DNA of 64,000 nucleotides, taken from positions 14,436,216 through 14,500,215 of the forward strand of contig OY754981.1 in the NCBI GenBank assembly GCA_963576475.1. The letters are read 5' to 3'. Origin of the DNA: Molanna angustata. Its lineage: Eukaryota; Arthropoda; Insecta; Trichoptera; Molannidae. Positions 33,872-43,739 of this stretch are shown here, one piece after another. A program made the position numbers and the translations under genes. The stretch's first letter is position 1; each line of letters opens with the position of its first letter. Under the pieces are notes generated by a model, which worked only from the letters and a program-made list of their open reading frames with translations, did not search any database and was not told the origin of the DNA.

Positions 33872-34440
33872 CTTCAGGGATTCACTCCAGCTAGGCAGCT
33901 TGACGACTTGCCTGCCAAATGGCAGGGAATACAACGAAACTTCGACGGTTCAAACTCAAGTTATCACAAAGAATTTAAATCGAACTTTATTTAACTCTTG
34001 TATAGAGAGAATAAGACGAAATCTATGAGATGTTAAACCACAATGTATGTACCAGTATGTACAAACCTTAACTTAAGCACTTAGTAAACAGATCACAAAT
34101 TACTTATGTACTGTCAATAGCATCTGTCAAATTGATGTATATATTGACAATTAACACTCTCTTAACTTCTAAAACCACTTTAAAATATTTCGATTGCAAT
34201 AGTGTAAATTGATCTTCTCACTTTATTCTAATAAGTACAAAAACTAGAGACACTACTTGAAAAACGACGCGACTCAACAACACTGGACAGCCACGGCCGC
34301 CATTAAAAATAATAATAATAAAACTAAAATAATGCCTCTCGCCGTAGAGTTTGAAAATTTCACAGAGAGATGGCGGTAGCGGTTAGGAGAGTGGTTGAAC
34401 TTGGTTGAACAGCTTTTCCACGCCGCGCGCTTTTTCAAAC
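33872..34440 (-). promoter_or_regulatory. 5' UTR and probable promoter of the Spec2-like gene
   Basis: About 400 bp of transposon-free leader separates the Spec2 ATG from a more GC-rich stretch at about 34260-34440. That stretch carries AATGGCGGCC on the minus strand, close to the YY1/Pho-type motif common near insect and vertebrate start sites, followed by CCAGTG. A nine-codon upstream frame starts at that ATG. The start site and any 5' UTR intron are not resolvable. Confidence 0.4.
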
Positions 34441-34839
34441 CTGAAAAAACAAAATGAAAATAATTAAGCAAAACTACATTATTTATCCGTAGGTCTATGC
34501 CGTAAGTATTATATGCTCTTTGACATTATTATTATGCGACATTTAGGAAATGAATTAATAAATTTAACAAATGAATTAATAGTTAAATTAAGTAAGCGTG
34601 AATGAATAGTCAGTAAGATTCGTATCACAATTACGATGCTTCAATTTTTATAGCATCTAAATATACCTACGAGTCGGAAAAACCTACATATAAACGTAAA
34701 ATAAATATTGAAAATGACAATATTTTTTCTGTTTATATGTTTATAGATTGCTGATTTTGTGTGGAATCTGACGTCTCATGCATAAGATCTCACACAAAAA
34801 ACAGCATTGGTCATTGGTCATTGGTCATTACTGTACATC

Positions 34840-35400
34840 AGAGTACCGAGTCTAGGACTCCTTGCTCCTTCATCTGACGTTACTTGACTGGGTGGTTTGG
34901 AGATTTTAGTACTGAAGATGGATGGGTTTTAGGTTGGAGGGATGATTTTATATTTTATATGAAGTTGGTGGGGTTGTCGAGTTGGATTTTATGTATTGAA
35001 GGTTGGTGGGGCAGTTTTTCGGATCGCTATTATGGTGGGGGTTCAGGTGGGGGTGGTCTCTTGAGGACAGTTTTGGGTCTTTTGTGCTTATGGAAGTCGT
35101 TTTCATCATATGTGGCTAGACTGTTGATGGAGGCGTTCTTATGCGAAGGGATCTTCGCATAAAAACGCCTCGAAAGGGAGATTATGAAGTCTTGGATTGT
35201 GGGTACTTTTGCATCCTCGTGTAGTTGGGAGGTTCTCACCCATCTTGGAGCGCTTAGAGCTAAACGGATGGCCTTGTTTTGGGAGATTTGCAACTTATCT
35301 ATGTGGGTCTTTGCTGCGTTTCCCCATATCAAAAAACAGCAGTTAATGTTTTTCTTGACAGAAAAATTAGTATTTGATACATGACTAGAGATCAGGGTTA
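34840..35400 (-). mobile_element. jockey-type LINE C-terminal fragment
   Basis: The minus strand encodes CCFLIWGNAAKTHIDKLQ, SQNKAIRLALSAPRWVRTSQ, LHEDAKVPTIQDFI and KRPKTVL, the conserved C terminus of jockey-type RTs (WGNA...LQ..QNK..R). The frame then runs into a C/P-rich tail and a 3' UTR that is G-rich on the plus strand. 5' truncated. Confidence 0.82.
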
Positions 35401-36190
35401 GTAACACTCAATATTTATAAAATATTTCAATATTTTTGTATCAATAAATATTTTTACGTCATCGAAATGAATTAATTAAAATTACAAATACCTAACATTT
35501 TGTATACAAACATAAATTAATTATAAGGTGTAGGTAATTGGAACTAATTGTATAATAAATAAACTAAGCATTATGTTGGCAACTCTCTCGATCGCTTTGC
35601 TTTCTCAAATATAATTATTGAAATCGATTAGTGGTAATTAATTTCGATTGTTATACAAACATACACCGGAGATAGATATATCAGGTACCTATGCACCTAC
35701 ATACATAATATTAATAATAGTGTTAATAAGCGAGAGATGAAACAAAGTAACAGTAAATAGGTATATTGTCACGTAATGCAATGCGGTAAACGAATGGTCT
35801 ATCGTTTATTTATCACAATGAAATGCGTCACGCGATATGATAATGTCACTTATTTAGTTAGATTGATACGACGGGACTTGACTCGGGTATCAATGTGCAA
35901 CAATAATTTGAATGATATCCCGGCGACAGTCAATTGAAAGGAAATAATTGATATATAAATGGAAATGTTCACAAGACTGACCGGTACAGAGTACCCATGC
36001 ACACACGCACTTGAACCCAACACAAAGCGACAATTACAGAAGAGGATACTTACCACAAAGAAGATGGTAACATAATTCGGTAATTTATTCGGACAATATC
36101 AAGAATTCTAACACGAATCAAAATGGATACACACCGTCAGACAACATTCAGAATACACGTACGAATATGCATTCAATATTTTTTAGTAAA
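35400..36190. other. AT-rich intergenic DNA
   Basis: Nothing recognised between the jockey-type fragment and the Gypsy-split RTE-like copy. Confidence 0.35.
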
Positions 36191-36192
36191 AT

Positions 36193-36266
36193 ACATACAT
36201 ACCATCACGCCATGTCCTACATGGGGTAGGCAGAGAGAACCGAACGTCACAATTTTCTATCTTGAC
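36193..36266 (-). mobile_element. RTE-like LINE 3' end, split by the Gypsy element (left piece)
   Basis: Reverse complement is the family 3' end (CTACCCCATGTAGGACATGG, CGTGATGG, TATG tail). It continues uninterrupted at 41840 after removal of the Gypsy insertion and one 5-bp duplication. Confidence 0.82.
36262..36266. repeat. Gypsy target-site duplication, left
   Basis: TTGAC, repeated at 41835-41839. Confidence 0.9.
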
Positions 36267-36718
36267 TGAAATATTCTCTGCTTTACTAATTCGAGAATAT
36301 TTGAATTGGAGAAGAATAGTATTTTTAACTCAAATAAAACTCTCTTAGTTTTAATACATGTATTCTACATACATAATCAATAAGAATATACAGAATATTT
36401 TTATATCAATTGTTTACAGTAAGGCAGTCTAAACCAGAATAATCTTTATACAATTTTCAATTCTTCACAACAATTCTTTATTGTTGTGACTGATTCATAT
36501 TATTGTTTTTTATTTGCCAATAAATAAACTTTCTAGAATATTCCAATTATAATTTCTAATTATTAAATAAATTACAAATACATGAGAGACATCTATGTAA
36601 CAAAATGGTAAGTTATTTTTCATAAAAATAATATAACACAAACCATAGTAAATACTTATACAAATCTCCCATAGATGTCACTCAACTCAAAATATTGTAA
36701 TTATTACAATATTTTACA
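36267..36718 (-). repeat. Gypsy 3' LTR
   Basis: 452 bp copy of the 5' LTR; preceded on the minus strand by the polypurine tract. Confidence 0.94.
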
Positions 36719-36729
36719 CTCCCCAACTT
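36719..36729 (-). promoter_or_regulatory. Gypsy polypurine tract
   Basis: AAGTTGGGGAG in element orientation, directly before the 3' LTR; primes plus-strand synthesis in this class. Confidence 0.75.
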
Positions 36730-36841
36730 AAATTATAAATTACACCCTTGAGGAGAACTAAACTAAAAGAAATTATATATTTGTTGCCTTGCAACACAAT
36801 AAACAATAATAAAATTAACCAATTATACAAACTTAAATGAC

Positions 36842-39800
36842 TTATACTTTATAATTAATCATTCGGTTCCGGGGTCTTAGACGATTGCTCCACTCAGGGA
36901 CGTCCACATTCTGGAATAAAGAAACAGTTTCATTAGGAAAATATTTTAAATTTTCCAATGAAACCTCATCTGAAAAATTTTCCAATTCTTCATCAGAGTT
37001 TTCATCGTTTCTCAAGTCACCATTCTCTAAACCTTGACACAAAGAACGTAACTGATTAAAATGTCTTTTCCAAATTAACTGATTAACCTTAACCAAATAA
37101 ACATTTTTAGAAACAACCTTAAAAATTATCCCTTCTACCCATTTTCTACCATTTATAGGTCGATAATCTTTTACGAGAACTTTTTCACCAATATTAAATT
37201 TATTTTTCTTGTACTTTCTACCACCATAATAACATTTCTGTTTATTTTGACTTTTCTTAATATTAGATTTAATCTTATCTGGTATGTCATACAAATGATC
37301 AAAATGATCCCCTGGTAAAGATAATTGAAATCTATTTCTAATCTTTCTACCAAACATTAAAACTGCTGGTTCACATCCAGTTGACGAATGAGGTGTGTTT
37401 CGATAATCCATTAAAAATTTATTAATATCACTTTGAATATTAATAAGCAATTTTCCCCTAATAACTATTTTTCTTAAATAATTTTTAAGCGTTCTAACAG
37501 AATTTTCCGCTAAACCATTGGATTGTTGATATTGAACAGGAGACGTCAAATGAACGATACCCCATTTATCATAAAATTGCTTACATTCTTGAGAATTTAA
37601 GTTCTGAGCATTATCACTCACAATTGTTTCTGGAAAACCAAAATTAACAAATAATCTCTCCAATTCATATAACATACATTTAGATGAAGTATTCTTCATT
37701 ACAATACATTCTAACCATTTTGAAGTAGCATCTATAATTACAAAACAATCAATACCATCATATTGCAAAAAATCTATATGTAAACGACTCCAAACCTTCT
37801 CAGGACTTTCCCAAGGAGATAAAACTGATTTATGAGGATTTTCTTGACAACTTCTACATATACTACAACTATCTATCATAACAGAAATATCTTTATTTAT
37901 GCCTGGCCAATAAAAATAATTTCTCGCTAGATTTTTAGTTTTAACAATACCTTGATGTGAATCATGTAACAAATTTAAAATTCTCTTCCTTAATGAACTC
38001 GGGACAACTACCTTGTGTTGCCACATAATACAATCTTTATAAATGCTTAGTTCATCTTTTATTTTATAAAAAGGCCATACATCTGATTGTTTATTTATTT
38101 GTGAAGGCCACCCTTTTTGTAAATAATCTATAATTTGATTACACAAAATATCCTTTTTAGTTTCCTCTAAAATTTCATCAAACTTGATACTGAAATTTTC
38201 TTCTGCATCTAGAAGAAAAACAAAATCACAATTAATAACAATACAATTTAAACTTTTAAAATTTTCTAAATCTGAAACATCTAATGTTTCATCCTTTTCT
38301 ATAGGACACCTCGATAAAAAATCTGAACAGTTATTTTCTGATTTCACAAATTGTACTTCATAATCAAATGCTGACAAAATAACCCCGTAGCGTTGTAACC
38401 GATTTGCTGCTAATTGAGGAATATCTTTATCCTGCTTTAAAATATGGCATAAAGCCCTATTATCAATTTCTAAAATAAAATGTCTTCCATATAAATAATG
38501 AAACCATTTTTGTAAAGCAAAAATAATCGCTAATGCTTCAATATCTAATATTGAATATTTCTTTTCCGCTTCTGTTAATTTCCTTGAAATAAAAGCTATA
38601 GGTCTCGCTGACCCGTTTTCAAAAATGTGTAATAAAGTAGCAGCAATACCATTAGATGAACCATCTGTCACAACCTTTAACGGTAACTTTTTATTATAAT
38701 GAATTAAAACTAAATCCGAAGATAAAATATTTTTAATCTCTAGTACCGAATTTGAGCACTCTTGTGACCAAACCCAATTAACATCTTTCTTCAACAAATT
38801 ATATAAAGGAGACAGAATTTTAGCAATATTCGGCATAAAATTACGATAGTAATTTACCATACCTAATAAACCCCTCACTTGCGTAGTATTTTCAGGAATT
38901 GGAGCCAATCTAATCGCCTCCACTTTATCAACTAACGGTTTAATTCCTTCCTCAGATATATTGTAACCTAAATAATCTACTGATTTTGTAAAGAATTGAC
39001 ACTTTGATTCATTAATTGACAAACCACATTCATTTAAACGAATAAATAACGATAATAAATTATTAAATAAATCTTCATCGTCTTTTCCTGATATTAGAAT
39101 GTCATCTATATATACTGACGTACCTCGTAAATCTTGCGTGACAGAATCTATTACTTGCATAAACAAAGCTGGTGAAACCTTTAATCCAAATATTAATGTT
39201 TTGTAGCGAAATAAACCCATATGGGTTGCTATCGTAGTATACTCTCTACACTCTTTTTTTAAACCAATTTGGCAATATGCAGACTTCAAATCAATTTTCG
39301 CGAAAACCTTACCTCCACTAATTTTTTCTAATAAATAATTAATTCCCGGTAAAGGATATTTAATATCCATAACATAAGGATTTATCGTTCTCTTATAATC
39401 TGCACATAATCTAAGAGTACCATTACTTTTCGGAATAATAACTAAAGGACTTGCATATTCCGAAAATTTTACTTTTTCAATAATGTTTTGCTCTAACATT
39501 AAATTTAATTCCGATTCAACTTTTTCTTTTAAAGCCAATGGAACTGGTCGTGCTTTACAAAATTTAACTGGATGATCCTTAACCATCTTAAAACCTACTT
39601 CATATTTTGTAAACTTACCTATATTATTCGAAAATACATTTGGAAATTTTTTTTTTAAAATTGACACACCATTTTCCTTAAAATTATTGTTAACCATTTC
39701 TGAAAAATAAATACCGGAAAACCCAATCTCGAATTCTTTGAAAAAATTTCGACCTAACAAAATTTCACTTCCATTTTTAATTATTATAAAATCTAAAAAC

Positions 39801-40045
39801 CTTGTTTTTTCATTAAAACTTACTTGTAGGTTAATTTTTCCCAATACTTCCAAATTAATATTTGTATATGCTTTAACCTCCAAATTATAAGTCACTATTT
39901 TCATCTTATGAAAATATCTTCTATAAATATCTTCAGGTAATACCGAAATGAATGCACCTGAATCTAATAAACCTTTAAATGACTTGTCACATAAAAATAC
40001 ATCGATCATATATGAACTGTTATTGTTTTGAATGGTATTCAACAC
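36842..40045 (-). CDS. pol: Gypsy Pol polyprotein (protease, RT, RNase H, integrase)
   Basis: 1067 codons from a GTG; pol probably has no own start and is made by -1 frameshifting from gag. Aspartic protease LLDSGAF (Asp 28). RT with LCADYKRTINP and YIDD at 312-315. RNase H with Asp 461, Glu 503 (DIEAL) and Asp 528. Integrase zinc module H694, H697, C727, C730, then D758, D811 and E847 (a D-D-35-E core) and a C-terminal tail of the GEKVLVKD type. The order RT-RNase H-integrase is diagnostic of Gypsy. All catalytic residues are present and the frame is intact. It ends about 120 bp before the 3' LTR, leaving no room for env. Confidence 0.95.
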   Translation of the reverse strand: MLNTIQNNNSSYMIDVFLCDKSFKGLLDSGAFISVLPEDIYRRYFHKMKIVTYNLEVKAYTNINLEVLGKINLQVSFNEKTRFLDFIIIKNGSEILLGRNFFKEFEIGFSGIYFSEMVNNNFKENGVSILKKKFPNVFSNNIGKFTKYEVGFKMVKDHPVKFCKARPVPLALKEKVESELNLMLEQNIIEKVKFSEYASPLVIIPKSNGTLRLCADYKRTINPYVMDIKYPLPGINYLLEKISGGKVFAKIDLKSAYCQIGLKKECREYTTIATHMGLFRYKTLIFGLKVSPALFMQVIDSVTQDLRGTSVYIDDILISGKDDEDLFNNLLSLFIRLNECGLSINESKCQFFTKSVDYLGYNISEEGIKPLVDKVEAIRLAPIPENTTQVRGLLGMVNYYRNFMPNIAKILSPLYNLLKKDVNWVWSQECSNSVLEIKNILSSDLVLIHYNKKLPLKVVTDGSSNGIAATLLHIFENGSARPIAFISRKLTEAEKKYSILDIEALAIIFALQKWFHYLYGRHFILEIDNRALCHILKQDKDIPQLAANRLQRYGVILSAFDYEVQFVKSENNCSDFLSRCPIEKDETLDVSDLENFKSLNCIVINCDFVFLLDAEENFSIKFDEILEETKKDILCNQIIDYLQKGWPSQINKQSDVWPFYKIKDELSIYKDCIMWQHKVVVPSSLRKRILNLLHDSHQGIVKTKNLARNYFYWPGINKDISVMIDSCSICRSCQENPHKSVLSPWESPEKVWSRLHIDFLQYDGIDCFVIIDATSKWLECIVMKNTSSKCMLYELERLFVNFGFPETIVSDNAQNLNSQECKQFYDKWGIVHLTSPVQYQQSNGLAENSVRTLKNYLRKIVIRGKLLINIQSDINKFLMDYRNTPHSSTGCEPAVLMFGRKIRNRFQLSLPGDHFDHLYDIPDKIKSNIKKSQNKQKCYYGGRKYKKNKFNIGEKVLVKDYRPINGRKWVEGIIFKVVSKNVYLVKVNQLIWKRHFNQLRSLCQGLENGDLRNDENSDEELENFSDEVSLENLKYFPNETVSLFQNVDVPEWSNRLRPRNRMINYKV

Positions 40046-40890
40046 ATTAATAACTTTTTTTTTGTATTTTTCTGTCCATCAATATTCACTTTACAATTCG
40101 CTTTAATGTGACCTTTCAATCCGCAACGAAAACACACAAATTTTTTTTTATAAATATTTGTTTTTTTAAACTTAAAATTCTTTCGACCATAATCACAAGT
40201 TTTATTTGACAATACATTTTTTTCTCTATCATGCAACTTATTAGACGAAAATTTATTATTGTCAAGTTTACCAACTACCTGCACACTATTGGTCGAATTG
40301 TGACCAACTTCACGTTCCATTTGAAATGATTCACCAATCGAAGCCAAATTAACACAATCCTCGAAATTTAAATTTTCTGCTTCAAGAAATAATTTTTCTT
40401 GAACCTTATACCTTTTTATTCCTAAAATAAAAATATCCTTCAAAACAAAATCTAAATACTTATCAAATTTACAAGTAATTGTCGACTTTCGTAAACGAAC
40501 CGCAAATTCCTTAATAGATTCATGTAAATCCTGCTTAGTCGAATAAAACTTTCTCCTATATTCAAATACATTTGATACATTTTCACAATACTTCTTCAAT
40601 TTTTGCATCAAATCTTCGACACTAAAATCAGTTACTTTCTTAGGAACACATAAATTAATCAATAATGAAAAAGAATCTTCACTCAAAGCATTGAGAAATA
40701 GTGCTCTTTTTTGAATCGCTGAAATACTATTTTCATCATATAATATGAAACTTTGTTCAAACCTTGTGTGGAAATTATCCCAATTATCACAATTGTGATT
40801 AAATTTTGAGATGTCCATCTGGAACAATCTCCCAGACTGTCCAGAAACCCCTTGATTACTATAATCTTTAGTATTCATTTTCCCACACAA
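40039..40890 (-). CDS. gag: Gypsy Gag polyprotein
   Basis: 283 codons, starting MCGKMNTKD about 490 bp inside the 5' LTR. Residues of about 20-200 resemble the retrotransposon Gag capsid region (FHTRFEQSFIL, KRALFLNALSE, LHESIKEFAVRLRK). A CCHC zinc knuckle, CFRCGLKGHIKANC, lies at about 253-266 and would bind the element RNA. Ends ATG TGT TGA. The frame overlaps pol, which is in the -1 frame, through an A-run (see 40054-40063). No stops or frameshifts: apparently functional. Gag forms the virus-like particle of the element. Confidence 0.93.
   Translation of the reverse strand: MCGKMNTKDYSNQGVSGQSGRLFQMDISKFNHNCDNWDNFHTRFEQSFILYDENSISAIQKRALFLNALSEDSFSLLINLCVPKKVTDFSVEDLMQKLKKYCENVSNVFEYRRKFYSTKQDLHESIKEFAVRLRKSTITCKFDKYLDFVLKDIFILGIKRYKVQEKLFLEAENLNFEDCVNLASIGESFQMEREVGHNSTNSVQVVGKLDNNKFSSNKLHDREKNVLSNKTCDYGRKNFKFKKTNIYKKKFVCFRCGLKGHIKANCKVNIDGQKNTKKKLLMC
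40054..40063 (-). promoter_or_regulatory. probable -1 frameshift slippery site between gag and pol
   Basis: Nine A residues followed by G at the end of gag contain A AAA AAG in the gag frame. Slipping one base back leads directly into the pol frame with no stop, 5 codons before the gag stop. The frame relation is -1. A downstream pseudoknot was not assessed. Confidence 0.6.
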
Positions 40891-41370
40891 TAAAATTATA
40901 CAAAATAAATAAAAAAAATAATTTCAACAAAATATCTGATTCAAAATACAAAAATACTGATCTTTTTCTTCCCCTGATGATTCTGGTAGACCCTCGCTGC
41001 TCCTCTGGAACTCCAAGAAAAGTGGACTGCTACAGACCTCCTTCCAAGCTTCCAGCAACTGGCTGCTACACCTGCACCTTGGACCCGTACCTGGATCCTT
41101 GCCCTTGGTCCTCTGCTCCTGGTTTTCTCCTTGTCTGGATACTCTCCTGGATTCCTTGCAGATCCTCCCAAATGAGTACTTGCCAAAGTACCCAATCCAA
41201 ACTGGAACGAACGTAGACCTCTTCTACTTGTCTCCTGTTTGATCTCTGTGATGTAAATCACAGATGAAAATAGCTCTCTGTCCTGGACAACTGTCTATTT
41301 TCTTCCACTTCAGTCCTCCTCGAAGAATGAAGATTTTAACAAAGAACCCTTGGGATGAAGTTCTTAAAGT
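40891..41370 (-). other. Gypsy 5' leader, GC-richer than the rest
   Basis: About 480 bp between primer site and gag. Markedly richer in G and C than the body, and open for 106 codons on the element strand (41261-40941) and 79 on the other. No domain recognised in either; likely leader or packaging region. Confidence 0.5.
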
Positions 41371-41382
41371 CCGACTGCGCCA
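41371..41382 (-). promoter_or_regulatory. Gypsy primer-binding site, tRNA-Ser type
   Basis: In element orientation TGGCGCAGTCGG lies directly next to the 5' LTR. It is complementary to a tRNA 3' end CCGACTGCGCCA, as in insect tRNA-Ser. Confidence 0.8.
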
Positions 41383-41834
41383 TGAAATATTCTCTGCTTT
41401 ACTAATTCGAGAATATTTGAATTGGAGAAGAATAGTATTTTTAACTCAAATAAAACTCTCTTAGTTTTAATACATGTATTCTACATACATAATCAATAAG
41501 AATATACAGAATATTTTTATATCAATTGTTTACAGTAAGGCAGTCTAAACCAGAATAATCTTTATACAATTTTCAATTCTTCACAACAATTCTTTATTGT
41601 TGTGACTGATTCATATTATTGTTTTTTATTTGCCAATAAATAAACTTTCTAGAATATTCCAATTATAATTTCTAATTATTAAATAAATTACAAATACATG
41701 AGAGACATCTATGTAACAAAATGGTAAGTTATTTTTCATAAAAATAATATAACACAAACCATAGTAAATACTTATACAAATCTCCCATAGATGTCACTCA
41801 ACTCAAAATATTGTAATTATTACAATATTTTACA
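41383..41834 (-). repeat. Gypsy 5' LTR
   Basis: 452 bp, promoter-bearing LTR for the minus-strand element; identical by eye to 36267-36718. Starts TGTAAAATATTG in element orientation. Confidence 0.94.
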
Positions 41835-41839
41835 TTGAC
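41835..41839. repeat. Gypsy target-site duplication, right
   Basis: TTGAC, matching 36262-36266; followed by ACACATTCGTCG of the interrupted RTE-like copy. Confidence 0.9.
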
Positions 41840-42055
41840 ACACATTCGTCGCCTCGTCAATATTTATGAGTCGTCTCATACATGTTCGTCTGTTATTTAC
41901 ATTTCCGTCTTTCGTAATATAGATCACGTGGTTGTGTCATCCCTTTCTTGGGCGGTCCCAATCTATATTTTTTTCGTCAGGCGTTCCTCATTCATTCTCT
42001 CCGTGTAGCCAAACTATCTCAAGGGTTCACATTAATTCTAGCGTTCATTCATTTC
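41840..42055 (-). mobile_element. RTE-like LINE 3' fragment, split by the Gypsy element (right piece)
   Basis: Continues the sequence left of the Gypsy element: ACACATTCGTCGCCTCGTCA, then ATCCCTTTCTTGGGCGGTCC, matching the minus-strand version of 62961-63773. Frame broken. Confidence 0.8.
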
Positions 42056-42299
42056 AATCTATCAGTAAAACACCCTCTAATGAATCTTCAAAACGGTGAA
42101 TTATAAACGAGTTAAATATTATTGAATTTATTACATAATTAAGAGACTAAACTTAGAAGATTGATAAATGTTCTTTATACGGAAAACATACACCCTGACT
42201 TGTATACCTGATTTTTATTCAGATTATAAAATCCTTTGGTTTTATGATTAAAAAACTAGCAGCAAAATAAATTCAAGAACTGTATCATAGAAAATAAAT

Positions 42300-42480
42300 C
42301 TCTGGGAGAGATCGTCTGGATCACAGAGTAGAAAGAGGACTCTCATGATGATCTATGCTTTATTGCAAGTGGCCCTAGACCGCAGTATGAAACAGCTTTG
42401 TTTCGAAAAGCAACACAATACCAAACTATCAGTACCCTTGGAATGATCCTGAATCATTAAACGACGTCAATATTATTTTT
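42300..42480 (+). mobile_element. CR1/L2-like LINE 3' end
   Basis: Carries AAACAGCTTTGTTTCG and CTTGGAATGATCCTGAATCA followed by TTAAACGACG, with a decayed coding part upstream (GTCTGGATCACAGAG). Confidence 0.6.
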
Positions 42481-42934
42481 AGTATTTTAACTTTCACAGT
42501 CTCTCACTTAAAATAAACAAGTACTAAAAATAAACGCTGTACTAACAGCGAATTGTTTTGATTATAGCTTGGTTAAAACGATGTATTAATGTTGTTATTT
42601 GTAAATAAAAGAAATAGGTTGGCAAAGAAGTTCCAAATATATCCAAGAACATCCACATCATGTTTAAAGAATTCGCTGCAGACGCAAAAAGAAAACCACG
42701 CGAGGAAGTACCATACTCAGAATAGAATACAACTTGCCCCCTGCTACAATCTACATCAGATGAACTTAAATCATTCACATCATTATAGGTATAAGAAATA
42801 ACATATTATTGAGTACCTATATCAAAAATATTGACTACACAAATACAACACGGGTGTAAGTTATAAATTTATTGGCGGATTTATAAGACTTTATGAAATT
42901 TAAGCTAGCAAAGATACGAGATCTTCAAGTGCCT

Positions 42935-43470
42935 AGGTTTATAAATTATTTTTGATTTAAATATTTAATTATGGAAACTTGATAATTCTTCAATGCCATT
43001 TTATGAAAGTGATGTGCCTTTTTAGTAATTTGTAAATAAAAATATCAAATTTTAAGTTTTCTGAGCTTGGGGTCACTTTGAAATACTAGACAGCCCCCCT
43101 AGACAACGTGTCATTTAGCTCAAGAAAAGAAACAAGAAAATATAACTTAATGTAGAGAAGTGACAGTTGCCAGTCACATGACAACTGTCACTTCCATACA
43201 TTGAATTAACTTTTCTTTTTTCTTTTCTTTAGCTAAATGACACGTTGTCTAGGGGGGCTGATCAGATATCCTTCAAAATCTAATGGAATCTAAGCGAGTA
43301 TAAGATGTACAAAATTGACTAATTTGAAAAGAATCGAATGAGTACTTTTGTCTTTAATCGATAAACACGCCGTACACAGCATACACAGATACATTGTGAT
43401 GAAACTTTCAGAATAAATCTCAGCATGATAATCTGCAACAAAAAAAACTTGAGGTAGTGAGGAGTAAAAA
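42935..43470 (+). repeat. dispersed repeat family R2, copy A
   Basis: Matches 52320-53030: GAAACTTGATAATTCTT, TGCCATTTTATGAAAGTGAT, TGAGCTTGG.GTCACTTTGAA and TTGAAAAGAATCGAA. A palindromic MITE (43091-43260) sits inside it. Class unknown. Confidence 0.65.
43091..43260. mobile_element. palindromic MITE, 170 bp, CAGCCCCCCTAGACAACG ends
   Basis: A perfect 30-bp terminal repeat (CAGCCCCCCTAGACAACG...) extends with few mismatches almost to the centre, where GAAGTGACAGTTG faces CAACTGTCACTTC. Inserted in repeat R2 copy A. CA...TG ends suggest hAT, but no clean duplication is visible. Confidence 0.82.
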
Positions 43471-43599
43471 TTTAAAAATATATTTTTTCATTTTCTATTT
43501 TACAACATTTATATGAAGATTTCTTTTTCATTAAAATAATCTGATGAAGAGTTGAGAAGTATAAAAACGAGTCAAGTACCTATCAGCTGCGATAAACTC

Positions 43600-43725
43600 T
43601 TTCTAAGGAAGGAGCCTAGGGTGCGATGGATAGAAGAAATCGCGAAGGATTCAAATTAAGAGAAAGCCACGGGTGCAATTGAGACGAATCCTCGAGGAGG
43701 CCACAATTGATGATGATAATACTAT
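43600..43725 (+). mobile_element. LINE 3' fragment (GRSRMRWL family), decayed
   Basis: AGCCTAGGGTGCGATGGATA encodes PRVRWI as in the 13866-14116 family; ends CTCGAGGAGGCCACAATTGA followed by GATGATGAT tail. Confidence 0.55.
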
Positions 43726-43739
43726 AAATGCGAAAACAT

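Larger units (their letters stand above)
36267..41834 (-). mobile_element. Ty3/Gypsy LTR retrotransposon, structurally complete
   Basis: 5568 bp. Two 452-bp LTRs (36267-36718, 41383-41834) appear identical, begin TG and end CA in element orientation, and are flanked by TTGAC on both sides. There is a tRNA-Ser-type primer site, polypurine tract, gag with zinc knuckle, and pol in the order protease, RT, RNase H, integrase (Gypsy order). There is no env. Intact frames and identical LTRs mean a very recent insertion. The K02A2.6-like pol and Ser primer suggest the Mag or 17.6-like lineages; lineage not proven. Confidence 0.95.

Noticed and set aside
33872..33934. N-terminal extension of the Spec2-like protein
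   Set aside because: Family members begin directly with the short MA(N/S)SG-type start before IWLQWF; the extra 21 residues are leader.
40941..41261. Gypsy leader frame as a third gene
   Set aside because: No recognised domain and a start within the leader; kept as leader with a note only.
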